A DNA stretch of 64,000 bases, taken from positions 300,941-364,940 of the forward strand of contig NZ_CP096022.1 in NCBI RefSeq assembly GCF_023115355.1, given 5' to 3'. Below, one piece after another: positions 29,509 to 38,711 of this stretch; the stretch's first letter is position 1; each line of letters starts with the position of its first letter. The notes under the pieces were generated by a model. That model made no database searches. It had not been told where the DNA came from and saw only the letters and a program-made list of their open reading frames with translations. The translations under genes were made by a program, and so were the position numbers. This DNA comes from Halocatena salina. GTDB lineage: Archaea; Halobacteriota; Halobacteria; Halobacteriales; Haloarculaceae.

Positions 29509-30791
29509 TATCTTCTGTTGAACGCTTGTTCGACGCCGTTCACAGCGGTTTTGATCATCTCATCGGGTGATATGTTCCCGGCGCGCATGTCATCGAGGGG
29601 CTGATAGATCGCTTCGGTGTACTCTTCGACGTTTGGCGTCGCTGGCGGCCGGATGAACTGGTCGTTGTTCACCATATCATGAAACACCCCGAGCGTCTGT
29701 TCCCACGTGTTCGATGTCCGGAGTGAATCGCTTTTGAGCGCCGCCTTGCTGGCAGGAAGGTGACCGGCGTTCCGTCCCCACCTGTCGTTGAACTGTTGGG
29801 AAAGCAAGCGAATGGTCTCGATCGCGTTTTCGAGGCGCTTCCGGTCGCGCTCTTCGCTCTGGGGAATGATCAGTGTATGGCTGTCACCGATCGTGACGGG
29901 ATTGTCTGCGCCCGGCATGACGAACGGTTTCGTCATACCGAACTCGAACCCTGCCTCTCGGACGATGGTCACGTGCCACGTTCCTTCGATCTTCATCCCG
30001 AGTTCCCCCCGGTTCCACGCTTCCCACCCCGCTGTCGGATCGACGGGTGCCCACTCGCGTTCGTGGACCCAGTCGTGCATCTCCTGAACGACCGCTCGTC
30101 CGTCCGGCGTATCGAATGCGGGTTCGTAGTCGTCGGTCAGAACCTTGCCACCCCGACCGTGAAGCAACATCCACATCGTTTCTGCGTGATACTCCCCTTC
30201 GGGGAAATCGAACGCGTAGTAGTCGGTGTTTTCGATAATCGCAGCAGCGGCTTCGTGGAACCGATCCGGCGTGTTCGGCGGCTTCTCGGGATCTAATCCG
30301 GCTTCTTCGAAAATCTCCTTGTTGTAATAGAGACCCAACGGATGGGTATCGATCGGAACGGCGAGTTGTTCACCGTCGACCATTCCACCCTGAGCAACGT
30401 CCGTGAGGTACGGCTCCGTGCCGATCTCGTCAGTGACCGAAACGAGATTGTCTTGGTATTCGTTCATCATCCGCGAGTGCATCACGGCGATGTCCGGCGG
30501 GTTTCCACCGACCATCGATGTGTAAAGACGACGGTAGTGTTCGTCCCACGGAACCCGCTGTCGATTGATCTGAAAGTCATAGTCGTCGTTGATCTCATTG
30601 ACCATCGACTTCATGACTTCGCCGTCACCCCCGCTGAACAACGTCCAATACTCGATACCGTCCGAGGAGCCGCCAACGAACCCAGTACAGCCAGCGAGTC
30701 CGGCAAGCCCGACAGCACCCGCTGCCCGAAGTACTCCCCGACGACTCGTATAACTCGAACGGGAACTCTCTCTTTTGCCACCTGCTCTCAT
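29508..30791 (-). CDS. Sugar ABC importer substrate-binding lipoprotein
   Basis: 427 residues from ATG 30791. SRRGVLRAAGAVGLAGLAGCTGF combines a Tat signal with a lipobox (LAGC), so the protein is predicted to be exported folded and anchored by lipid on the cell surface. The rest is an extracellular solute-binding protein family 1 (IEYWTLFSGGDGEVMKSMVNEIN..., LYYNKEIFEEAGLDPEKPPNTPDRFHEAA..., GMKIEGTWHVTIV). It should bind arabino-oligosaccharides or a related sugar, judged by the enzymes around it. First gene of the importer operon. A longer frame to 30818 is less likely because the TATA box (30816-30826) lies there. Confidence 0.9.
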   Translation of the reverse strand: MRAGGKRESSRSSYTSRRGVLRAAGAVGLAGLAGCTGFVGGSSDGIEYWTLFSGGDGEVMKSMVNEINDDYDFQINRQRVPWDEHYRRLYTSMVGGNPPDIAVMHSRMMNEYQDNLVSVTDEIGTEPYLTDVAQGGMVDGEQLAVPIDTHPLGLYYNKEIFEEAGLDPEKPPNTPDRFHEAAAAIIENTDYYAFDFPEGEYHAETMWMLLHGRGGKVLTDDYEPAFDTPDGRAVVQEMHDWVHEREWAPVDPTAGWEAWNRGELGMKIEGTWHVTIVREAGFEFGMTKPFVMPGADNPVTIGDSHTLIIPQSEERDRKRLENAIETIRLLSQQFNDRWGRNAGHLPASKAALKSDSLRTSNTWEQTLGVFHDMVNNDQFIRPPATPNVEEYTEAIYQPLDDMRAGNISPDEMIKTAVNGVEQAFNRR

Positions 30792-30815
30792 ACAACAGCA
30801 CCAATCAAACATATA

Positions 30816-30826
30816 CATATATACTT
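30816..30826 (-). promoter_or_regulatory. TATA box of the sugar importer operon
   Basis: Minus-strand AAGTATATATG, about 25-30 bases before ATG 30791, so the transcript is predicted to have almost no leader. Confidence 0.6.
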
Positions 30827-30983
30827 TACTTCTATACCAGTTTTATGTTTGTGTGGCAATATCGTTCGTGAGTAATCTCCACACGGTAACAGCCCCCGAG
30901 CCAGAGCACCACTCGTCGATAGGGGTTCGTGAACCGGACGAATTGTCGATTTATCGGTGGGTTCCGAAATGACACGACCCGAA

Positions 30984-30993
30984 GTATTAATAC
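30984..30993 (+). promoter_or_regulatory. TATA-like element of intracellular arabinofuranosidase
   Basis: GTATTAATAC, itself a palindrome, is centred about 30 bases before ATG 31018, fitting a leaderless transcript. The 226-base gap to the importer holds both divergent promoters, a natural place for a shared regulator. Confidence 0.55.
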
Positions 30994-31017
30994 GGCAGTG
31001 CAAATATCGAACAGTGT

Positions 31018-32514
31018 ATGGCTGATGCACGCATAGCGGTTCATACTGAGGCGACTATCGATCGAATCGCGCCGGAAGTACACGGGCACTTCGCCGAACA
31101 CCTCGGTCGCTGTATCTACGGTGGGATCTGGCACAGCGACAGCGCGGAAGAAGAGGGCTTACGCGAAGACACCGTTTCCTTACTCGACGATCTCGATCTC
31201 CCCGTTCTCCGGTGGCCCGGTGGCTGTTTCGCCGACGATTATCACTGGGAGGACGGCGTCGGACCGCGCGAAGAACGGCCGCGCCGTCGCAACCTCTTTT
31301 GGGCGCAAGGGCCAGAAGAGACGCCTGAGGAGTCGAACGCCTTCGGCACCGACGAATTCCTCGCGCTCTGTGAGCGCATCGGCACAGAGCCGTATCTCGC
31401 CGCCAACGTCGGCTCCGGTGACCCACAGGAAGCCACGGACTGGGTCGAATACTGTAACTACGACGGCGACACCGAGCTAGCGGACCGACGGCGACAGAAC
31501 GGCCACGACGAACCCTACGGAGTCACCTACTGGGGACTTGGAAACGAAAACTGGGGCTGTGGTGGTCGGATGACCCCCGAACAGTACGCACGGGAGTACC
31601 GACGCTTTGCGACTTACGTCGGAACCACAGACAACCTACTGCTCGATCACGATCTCGAACTCATCGCGTGTGGCTACGAAGGACACGAGTGGAACCGGCG
31701 GTTCCTCGAAGAGGTCTCCGGTGCCCCATGGGGACAAGCGTTCCCCCTCGACCATCTGACGTTACATCACTACTACGGCCGTACGATGACCGTCTCCGAG
31801 GCCGACGAACGACAGTACGACGAATTTCTTGCTGAAGCGCTCGAAATGGAGCACCACATCGAGCGGATGGCCGCCGCGATCGATGCGGTTGCTACGACAC
31901 GCGACATCGGCGTTATCGTCGACGAGTGGGGATCCTGGCATCCCGAAGCCACGGCTGAGAGTGGTCTCGAACAACCGGGAACCGTTCTGGATGGACTCTC
32001 GGCGGCAGCCGTCCTCGACGTTTTCAACGACCACAGCGACGTCGTGACGATGACGAACATCGCTCAGACCGTCAACGTCCTGCAATGCCTCGTCGAAACG
32101 GACGAAAACGATGCTTGGGCTCGCCCGACGTATCGGGTTTTCGACCTGTATGCCCCCCACAAAGGCAACGACGCCGTCCGAACGTCCGTCTCTGCACCGA
32201 CGCGCGACACGGGGGATGACGATCTCGAATTGATCCGTGGCTCGGCCTCGATCACCGAAGGAGAGACGTACATCACTGTCACAAACCTCGATTGCATCGA
32301 CGAACACACCGTCGAGATCGAGATCGAAGGCGACACTCCGGACGAGGCGGACGTCAGCGGAAAGGTTCTCTTTGCTGAGCAAGCGCCCGATCTCGCGGTC
32401 ACCGCAGACAATGCCGACGAGTTCGTCGCCACCGAGTTGACCGTCTCAATCACTGACGGGACGCTCACGGCCGAACTTCCCCCCTCGACGGTCGCCGCGA
32501 TTTCGATCCGGTAG
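31018..32514 (+). CDS. abfA: Intracellular GH51 alpha-L-arabinofuranosidase
   Basis: 498 residues, no signal peptide, the usual size of cytoplasmic AbfA. HGHFAEHLGRCIYGGIW, LRWPGGCFADDYHWEDGVGP, acid/base GLGNENWGCGG (Glu177), HHYYGR and nucleophile VDEWGSWHP (Glu303) are the hallmark blocks. It should release L-arabinose from imported arabino-oligosaccharides. Divergent from the importer operon. Together with the exported GH51 and GH43 enzymes it closes the pathway from polymer to free arabinose. No arabinose catabolic genes (dehydrogenase, dehydratase) are in the window. Confidence 0.93.
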   Translation: MADARIAVHTEATIDRIAPEVHGHFAEHLGRCIYGGIWHSDSAEEEGLREDTVSLLDDLDLPVLRWPGGCFADDYHWEDGVGPREERPRRRNLFWAQGPEETPEESNAFGTDEFLALCERIGTEPYLAANVGSGDPQEATDWVEYCNYDGDTELADRRRQNGHDEPYGVTYWGLGNENWGCGGRMTPEQYAREYRRFATYVGTTDNLLLDHDLELIACGYEGHEWNRRFLEEVSGAPWGQAFPLDHLTLHHYYGRTMTVSEADERQYDEFLAEALEMEHHIERMAAAIDAVATTRDIGVIVDEWGSWHPEATAESGLEQPGTVLDGLSAAAVLDVFNDHSDVVTMTNIAQTVNVLQCLVETDENDAWARPTYRVFDLYAPHKGNDAVRTSVSAPTRDTGDDDLELIRGSASITEGETYITVTNLDCIDEHTVEIEIEGDTPDEADVSGKVLFAEQAPDLAVTADNADEFVATELTVSITDGTLTAELPPSTVAAISIR

Positions 32515-33611
32515 GGAAAGCCACCGATCATTACAGACGAGAGCATAGCGTTCAGATATCTTATGTTTGGAAATTTCTTCGGCTAGTCTGAAACTGTATT
32601 CTTCAATATAGAACGACAGGTGGCGATATTTGCTGTAAGCAAGAAGGCGATTAACGGTGAGAGACCGCCCCAAAACCATCGAATGGATCGTAGGATGTCA
32701 CTGAACGACTGACTATCAGAAACACGGCCGTAGCAACCGGGAGAGGAGTGCCGAATCCGAGAGAATAGTCGACACTGCGCCGAATTTGTTTCATCTTCAT
32801 ATGATGTACGAATAACAATTGTCAAAATATAGTTCTGTATTGCAGAACGCATGGCCGTGAACCACGATCAATAGAACATCGACAGGTGCTATCGCAAGCT
32901 AGGAGAGATCGGTCTCAAGCCGACGTGTGTCGAATGCCGGTCCGGAGCCAGCAAGAGGTATTACATGAGTACTCCTGTAACGCGCGCTGGCAGAATATTC
33001 CATATCTTAAGTATATTCGATGACCTAACGTCAATAAATATGTTACTGAAACATTAGTCAGTATACTTTTGATGAAGCAGTTAGGCCATCGGCGATCGAG
33101 GAACCCATCATCAGTATGGAGAGCATTATACGCCCCAATTCAGACGCTTCGAATCGAGGTGACTAAGACGAATTCGCACATCACACGCGATAGCATCCGT
33201 AAAAACGTGTGTGACCCTCGAGGATTATCCAACTAATTCTATTTATCCGTTCAAAAGGGCACTCTAGCAGCAAGTTCCTTCGGACAGACGGAGACTGGCT
33301 CGAAACGAGACGCCAAATTCGTGGAATACGACAGCACATTTCATCTGCTTTCTCAGTAATAGAACAGTTCGAGGAGCGGTGCAATCGTGGAGACCAAAGC
33401 GAGGGGAGAGCGACGATGCGAGCGGGGGATCAATCAGACAGGGATGAACACGGAGCTGTCGCTGGGGATATGATATCAGATACTTATGAATAGAACGAGA
33501 ATATGACCGACGCTGGGTAAACCTCATCGGGATACAAGCGGGACGAGGAAGGTTGCCGAGACCGGACGGAGTAAAAACGTCGAGGCACATTTACACGATA
33601 CAGGCTGTACG
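32515..33611. other. Long intergenic region, no recognised gene
   Basis: About 1.1 kb. Minus-strand frames 32583-32852, 33181-33384 and 33264-33590 lack family features, lack promoters and overlap each other out of frame. I see no tRNA, terminator or clear mobile-element end. Probably decayed sequence. Confidence 0.4.
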
Positions 33612-34295
33612 ATGTGTGCCTCGACATCCACAATCGATCGTGAATACGACGCTATCGTCTTCGACAATGACGGCGTTCTTATCGAGCGAACCGACCGCAA
33701 GCGGCTGGTAGAGGCATTTCACAACAGCTTCAACGAGTTCGACGTAACACCCGACGACGCGTTCGTCCGGTGTTGCGTTCACGAGGGACGCGTTCCGACC
33801 GATGAGATCCGCGACCGGTACGGTCTCGATCCTGAAGAATGGTGGCCACGCCATGAAGCACACGCCACAGCCGTTCAACAAGCGGATATTCGGACTGGGC
33901 GAAAAGCGCTGTACAGCGACGTCGACGCCATCCGTGACCTCACCCACACGCTCGGTCTCGTCAGCAACAACCAACATGAAACGATCGAGTTCATCCTCAA
34001 CCACCACGGCTTGGCGAACCGCTTCGAAACGTACTACGGCCGAGAACCGACGGTGGTCGGCGCGAATCGAAAGAAACCGAACCCCCATTACATCAATCGT
34101 GCCCTCAACGATCTGGACACGGGCACCGCTCTGTACGTCGGTGATAGTGAGAAAGACGTCATCGCGGCCGAACGGGCCGGGATCGATTCGGCATTTCTTC
34201 GGCGTGAGCACCGACTTGATCTGACCCTGTCAACTGAACCGACCTACGAGTTCTCCGATCTGCGGTCGCTCGTCGACGAACTCACTAGCATGTGA
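33612..34295 (+). CDS. HAD-superfamily phosphatase
   Basis: 227 residues. IVFDNDGVLIE near 16-26 is HAD motif I (DxD, nucleophile Asp), LVSNNQHE motif II region, KKPNPHYI the motif III lysine, and LYVGDSEKDVIAAERAGI motif IV (GDSxxD). Resembles phosphoglycolate/sugar-phosphate phosphatases with an alpha-helical cap (about 35-100). Substrate unknown; cytoplasmic. Single gene. Confidence 0.88.
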   Translation: MCASTSTIDREYDAIVFDNDGVLIERTDRKRLVEAFHNSFNEFDVTPDDAFVRCCVHEGRVPTDEIRDRYGLDPEEWWPRHEAHATAVQQADIRTGRKALYSDVDAIRDLTHTLGLVSNNQHETIEFILNHHGLANRFETYYGREPTVVGANRKKPNPHYINRALNDLDTGTALYVGDSEKDVIAAERAGIDSAFLRREHRLDLTLSTEPTYEFSDLRSLVDELTSM

Positions 34296-34378
34296 TGATT
34301 CTGGTCGGGGTTCGAGTGACTGAACGCCGTTCTGAACATCGTAGCTTTGAAATATATTCTTGATGAACCGTCGGTAGT

Positions 34379-35170
34379 ATGGACCGCTCTCAAACAGGAT
34401 CAGGAACCGAGTGGGATACGACCACCTACGACGAGGAGCACTCGTTCGTCTTCGAGCACGGAGAGAACGTCGTCGATCTCCTAGAGCCCACGGCGGGCGA
34501 GCGCATTCTCGATCTTGGGTGTGGAACTGGTCACTTGACCAACCAGATCGCCGGTGCTGGTGCTGACGTCGTCGGTCTTGACGCCTCGGCGGAGATGATC
34601 GCAGAGGCGCGTACGACCTACCCGGACTATGAATTCATCCACGAAGATGCACGCGATGTTTCGTTCTCGGAGCCGTTCGACGCGGTGTTTTCCAACGCAG
34701 CCCTACATTGGATTCCCGACCAAGACGCTGCTCTCGAATCAGTCGCGGACGCGCTTCGACCAAACGGTCGGTTCGTCGCCGAACTCGGCGGAACGGGAAA
34801 CGTCGCGGCCATCGTCGAAGCGGTACAAGCCACAGCGGCCGACCGAGGGTATACGGTCACGAACCCGTGGTACTTCCCGAGCGTCGGGGAGTACGCCACG
34901 AAGCTCGAAGCACACGGATTCGAGGTGCGCTACGTGACCCTCTTTGATCGTCCGACGGAACTCGATGGCGGCGAAGAAGGGCTTTCGTCGTGGCTCGAAC
35001 TGTTCGGAGACAGTCTCTTATCTGCGGTTCCGACAGAAGAACAGCAGGCGATCATCGCAGCCGTTGAGGACGCCCTTCGGGACGAGTGGTTCAAAAATGG
35101 GACTTGGACGGCGGATTACCGGCGACTCCGCGTCGTCGCCCGGTGTGGTGCCGACACGACCAGTTCGTAA
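34379..35170 (+). CDS. SAM-dependent class I methyltransferase
   Basis: 263 residues. ILDLGCGTGHLTNQIAGAGADVVGLDASAEMIAEAR near 42-77 contains motif I (DLGCGTG) and the acidic residue ending strand 2 (GLD); FDAVFSNAALHWIPDQDAAL is motif IV/post-IV. The C-terminal part resembles trans-aconitate methyltransferase-like proteins (YVTLFDRPTELDGGEEGL). Substrate unknown. Convergent with the TetR regulator. Confidence 0.88.
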   Translation: MDRSQTGSGTEWDTTTYDEEHSFVFEHGENVVDLLEPTAGERILDLGCGTGHLTNQIAGAGADVVGLDASAEMIAEARTTYPDYEFIHEDARDVSFSEPFDAVFSNAALHWIPDQDAALESVADALRPNGRFVAELGGTGNVAAIVEAVQATAADRGYTVTNPWYFPSVGEYATKLEAHGFEVRYVTLFDRPTELDGGEEGLSSWLELFGDSLLSAVPTEEQQAIIAAVEDALRDEWFKNGTWTADYRRLRVVARCGADTTSS

Positions 35171-35179
35171 GAAGCGTTA

Positions 35180-35800
35180 CTACCCGTTTTCGGTGTCGAT
35201 AACCAACCGCATCTGAACGTATTCGAACAGTTCGCGGCGCAACGCAGCGATCGGTTCGTCGTTGCCGGTGGTCACTCGCTGATTCCGTGCGCCGTGAAGA
35301 GCCGTCATGAGAAACGCGGCGCTTTGCTCCGGATCCACCGCTCGGAACACGCCCTGATCGATCCCATCACGGATGATATCGGTCATGTGTTCCCGGTGGA
35401 ACTCGCTGATCTTGGCGAACTGTTCGCGGTAGGCGTCGTCGTGTGGGGCTTGGCCACGGAGCGCAGCGACCGCACCCATGAAATCGGTGTGTTCGGACTC
35501 GAACGACGCTGGGAGAGCGTGATCGATGAGCGCTTGTAGATGTTCGTGAGCATCATCGAAACCGTCGGTCGGCACGTGGTCTTTGAGCTGTTCGAGGAGG
35601 AATTCGAGCAATGCCACGAGTAGCTCGTCTTTCCCATCGTAATGCTGGTAGATGAGGGATTTGCTCTTGGGAAATTCATCACCGATGCGCTGAATCGTGA
35701 GGTTCGAATAGCCGTGTTTCCGCAACGCCTCGTAGCTCGCCTGCATGATCTGGGAATGGGTGTTTTCTGGCGAGGATTGGAACGGTGTCGGTGTTTCCAT
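35180..35800 (-). CDS. TetR-family transcriptional regulator
   Basis: 206 residues. HSQIMQASYEALRKHGYSNLTIQRIGDEFPKSKSLIYQHYDGKDELLVALLEFLLEQL at about 15-72 is the TetR helix-turn-helix; the rest is the all-helical ligand-binding domain. Divergent from the ABC exporter genes, with a perfect palindrome exactly in front of its ATG, so it most likely represses itself and the exporter and responds to an exported compound. Confidence 0.9.
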   Translation of the reverse strand: METPTPFQSSPENTHSQIMQASYEALRKHGYSNLTIQRIGDEFPKSKSLIYQHYDGKDELLVALLEFLLEQLKDHVPTDGFDDAHEHLQALIDHALPASFESEHTDFMGAVAALRGQAPHDDAYREQFAKISEFHREHMTDIIRDGIDQGVFRAVDPEQSAAFLMTALHGARNQRVTTGNDEPIAALRRELFEYVQMRLVIDTENG

Positions 35801-35820
35801 GTGAATGAATATTCATTCAC
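35801..35820. promoter_or_regulatory. Perfect 20-bp palindromic operator
   Basis: GTGAATGAATATTCATTCAC is identical on both strands. It abuts the TetR start codon (35800) and lies two bases before AAGTATATG (35822-35830), the probable TATA box of the exporter. Size and place fit a TetR dimer site controlling both directions. Confidence 0.8.
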
Positions 35821-35853
35821 AAAGTATATGTCTTACCACTTCGATCGAACGGT

Positions 35854-36861
35854 ATGAGCGAGACGAACGCGATCGATGCCCAACACGTCGAGTTGACCTA
35901 CGCCGACGGAACGGAAGCCATCACCGATCTCACGCTCACGATCCCGAACGGCGAGCTGTTTGGATTTCTCGGGGCGAACGGAGCTGGCAAAACGACGACA
36001 ATAAAGGTTCTCACGACGCTGCTCGAACCGACCGGTGGTACCGTCACCGTCAACGGTTACGACGTTGAGAACGAATCACGAGCAGTCCGTGAGTCGATCG
36101 GGTACATGGCTCAAGAGACCAGCGTGGATCCCGAACTCACCGCGCGTGAGAACATCCAGTTTGCCTGTGAGATCTATGGGGTGTCAGCCGACGATCGAGC
36201 AACTCGGATCGATGATCTGCTTGACCTAGTTGATCTCGCCGATGTTGCGGACAAATCTGCCAAAGGGTTTTCTGGAGGAATGAAAAAGCGTCTCGACGCG
36301 GCGACCGCGTTGGTCCACGAGCCGCCGATCGTTTTCCTCGACGAACCGACGACAGGATTGGATCCCAAGGCTCGTAACCGGCTGTGGGACTACTTCGAGC
36401 GCATCAACGAGCGTGGGACGACGATCTTTCTGACGACTCAGTATTTAGAAGAGGCCGATCAGCTCTGTGACCGGATCGGCGTCCTTCGGAGCGGCGAAAT
36501 CGTCGCTTCCGGCTCGCCCACCGAACTCAAAGATCGCGTCGGCGGTGCTGTCCTCGACATCGAAATCGCCGATCCCGAGGAGACGCTCGAACGCGCTCGT
36601 CGCGTTACCACTGAGGCGGACGTGTTCGACGGCGCGCCGATCGAGACCACCGAAGCGGGACTCAGCATCCGATCGACGGCGGCCAGACAGCAGGGGACGG
36701 AGCTTCTCGTTGCGCTGATGGACGCCGGGATCACTGTTACTGGTTTCAACGTCCGTGATCCGACGCTCGACGATGTTTTCCTCGCAATCACGGACGGGAA
36801 AGACGAAGGGACTGACGTGACGGATGCGGGAGCAACGGCAGCCATGGAGGTGACTCGATGA
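35854..36861 (+). CDS. ABC exporter ATPase (DrrA/daunorubicin-resistance type)
   Basis: 335 residues. GANGAGKTTTIKVLTTLLEPTGG (Walker A), FSGGMKKRLDAATALVHEPPIVFLDEPTTGLDP (signature and Walker B), FLTTQYLEEADQLCDRIGVL (H-loop replaced by Gln, as is common in this subgroup), and a C-terminal DrrA-like domain (residues ~230-320: VLDIEIADPEETLERARR...PTLDDVFLAIT). Drives export of a drug or lipid through the next gene product. The permease ATG overlaps its stop by four bases. Confidence 0.9.
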   Translation: MSETNAIDAQHVELTYADGTEAITDLTLTIPNGELFGFLGANGAGKTTTIKVLTTLLEPTGGTVTVNGYDVENESRAVRESIGYMAQETSVDPELTARENIQFACEIYGVSADDRATRIDDLLDLVDLADVADKSAKGFSGGMKKRLDAATALVHEPPIVFLDEPTTGLDPKARNRLWDYFERINERGTTIFLTTQYLEEADQLCDRIGVLRSGEIVASGSPTELKDRVGGAVLDIEIADPEETLERARRVTTEADVFDGAPIETTEAGLSIRSTAARQQGTELLVALMDAGITVTGFNVRDPTLDDVFLAITDGKDEGTDVTDAGATAAMEVTR

Positions 36862-37751
36862 GCACCGAAACGACGGACAGACAGAAGACGACCGGAAACG
36901 GCTTCGTTCGGGACACGTGGATCGTCCTGAAACGGTGGTTGAGGAAGACCGTTCGGAACCCGTTCGTGGTGACGTCCTCGCTGTTGAACCCGCTCGTTTT
37001 CCTCGTGTTGTTCACAGAGGTGTTTGGCGGAATCATGGAAGGAACGATCAGCCAGAGTCTCGGTACAGAGGCGAGCTACATCACGTATCTGGTGCCAGCG
37101 ATCGTGATTCAGACGGCGATGATCGCTGCGACGACATCGGGGATCGGTCAGGTCGAGGACATCGAGAGCGGCATGTTCGAAAAACTGCTCGTTTCGCCGC
37201 TCCACCGCGGCGCGGTGTTTCTCGGAAAGTCCCTCTCGGAGGTTATCAGGATCGTCGTGCAAGTCACCATCATCCTCTTGCTCGGCTACGTGCTCCTCAC
37301 TCTGGATACGGGCGCGTCGCTGGAGGAGTATGTGAAGACGGGCGTACTCGGTGCGTTCGGAATCGTGCTCGTCGCCATTCTGTTTTCGATCTGGTTCACC
37401 GCGATCTCGAACGTGGTGGCGCTCCTCACTCGTGATCAGGAGTCGACCATCATCGCAGTGAACGTACTGCAGTTCCCGATGCTGTTTCTCTCAAGTGCAT
37501 TCCTCCCGATCGAAGTGCTTCCCAGCTGGGTCCAAACGGTTGCCACCCTCAACCCGATCACGTACGGCGTCGACGCCGCGCGTGCCCTGATGTTCGGTCG
37601 GGATGTCATGACCGTCATTGAGGTGACTGGCTTTGGCGGCATGTGGAACACACTCGTTCCCGCACTCGGGATCTTAGCGGTGCTTGACCTCGCACTCGGA
37701 AGCGTCGCCGTCTATTTCTTGAACAGTGCATCGAGTTCCGCGGTGCAGTGA
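36858..37751 (+). CDS. ABC-2 type exporter permease
   Basis: 297 residues with six predicted membrane helices, an N-terminal cytoplasmic segment (RDTWIVLKRWLRKTVRNPFVV) and the ABC-2 signature region around LNPITYGVDAARALMFG. Partner of the preceding DrrA-like ATPase (ATGA overlap). Probably regulated by the divergent TetR protein. Confidence 0.9.
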   Translation: MSTETTDRQKTTGNGFVRDTWIVLKRWLRKTVRNPFVVTSSLLNPLVFLVLFTEVFGGIMEGTISQSLGTEASYITYLVPAIVIQTAMIAATTSGIGQVEDIESGMFEKLLVSPLHRGAVFLGKSLSEVIRIVVQVTIILLLGYVLLTLDTGASLEEYVKTGVLGAFGIVLVAILFSIWFTAISNVVALLTRDQESTIIAVNVLQFPMLFLSSAFLPIEVLPSWVQTVATLNPITYGVDAARALMFGRDVMTVIEVTGFGGMWNTLVPALGILAVLDLALGSVAVYFLNSASSSAVQ

Positions 37752-37843
37752 ACAACGGGGCAGTTTCTTTGCGTCTCGCTGGGCTGGCCTGCGATCGACG
37801 AACGTTTCGAAATCGTCAACGGGCAGCGCGAAAATCATCGAGT

Positions 37844-38626
37844 GTGTCTAGTTCATTGGACGACCAAACGGCCGTGGTGACAGGATCGAGCAGCGGTATT
37901 GGATTCGGAATCGCACAGGAGTTCGCAGCTCGGGGTGCGAACGTCGTCGTCAATTCCCGTTCTCAAGAGCGGGCGAACGACGCTGCAGAAGAGATCACTA
38001 CCGAGACTGGTACTAGTACTGTCACCCCGATCGAAGCGGACGTAACGGACGTGGACGCCATACAGGCGCTCGTGGAAGGAACCGTCTCCGAGTTTGGCTC
38101 TGTGGACGTGTGGGTGAACAACGCCGGGATAAACGTTCGTGGCCCTGTAGAAGAGATGTCGGTAGACGATTGGCAGCGCGTTATCGATGTGAATCTTACA
38201 GGTACGTTCGTCGGGGCAAAGGCAGCCGGCGTACAGATGATAGAACAGGACTCTGGCGGGAGTATCATCAATATCTCTAGCATGATGGGAGAACAGGGTC
38301 AAACCGGTCGCACACCGTACAACACCTCGAAAGGCGGGGTGAACAATCTCACCCGCTGTTTGGCTGTCGAATGGGCCGAACACGACGTTCACGTCAACGC
38401 CATCGCACCGGGTTACATCCGAACCGAGATGGTAGACGACGCCCAAGACGAGATCGGCTTCGACGAGGCGGACGTCATCGATCGAACGCCACTCGGGCGG
38501 TTCGGTACCGTCGAGGAGGTCGCCAACTGCGCGGCGTTCCTCGCGGAGAAGAATCATTTCATGACTGGTGAAATCCTTCACCCCGACGGAGGCTGGCTTT
38601 CTTTCGGGTGGGGAAGCAAATCTTGA
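37844..38626 (+). CDS. Short-chain dehydrogenase/reductase (SDR)
   Basis: 260 residues from GTG 37844 (VSSSLDDQ..). TAVVTGSSSGIGFGIAQEFA is the cofactor loop (TGxxxGxG), VNNAGINVRG the NNAG motif, INISSMMGEQGQTGRTPYNTSKGGVNNLTR the Ser...YxxxK active site, and IAPGYIRTEM the C-terminal PG motif. An NAD(P)-dependent sugar or alcohol dehydrogenase similar to glucose/gluconate-type SDRs. An in-frame GTG at 37748 overlapping the permease stop would add 32 residues that do not fit the SDR fold, so the internal start is preferred. It may still be co-transcribed with the exporter. Confidence 0.85.
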   Translation: MSSSLDDQTAVVTGSSSGIGFGIAQEFAARGANVVVNSRSQERANDAAEEITTETGTSTVTPIEADVTDVDAIQALVEGTVSEFGSVDVWVNNAGINVRGPVEEMSVDDWQRVIDVNLTGTFVGAKAAGVQMIEQDSGGSIINISSMMGEQGQTGRTPYNTSKGGVNNLTRCLAVEWAEHDVHVNAIAPGYIRTEMVDDAQDEIGFDEADVIDRTPLGRFGTVEEVANCAAFLAEKNHFMTGEILHPDGGWLSFGWGSKS

Positions 38627-38711
38627 GAGCCAGGCACCGACAGGAAATGGTCCTTTAAGTTGTTCTGGTGATAAGGTGAAGATATAGACGGAGGCTATCG
38701 ATTCTGTCGTG

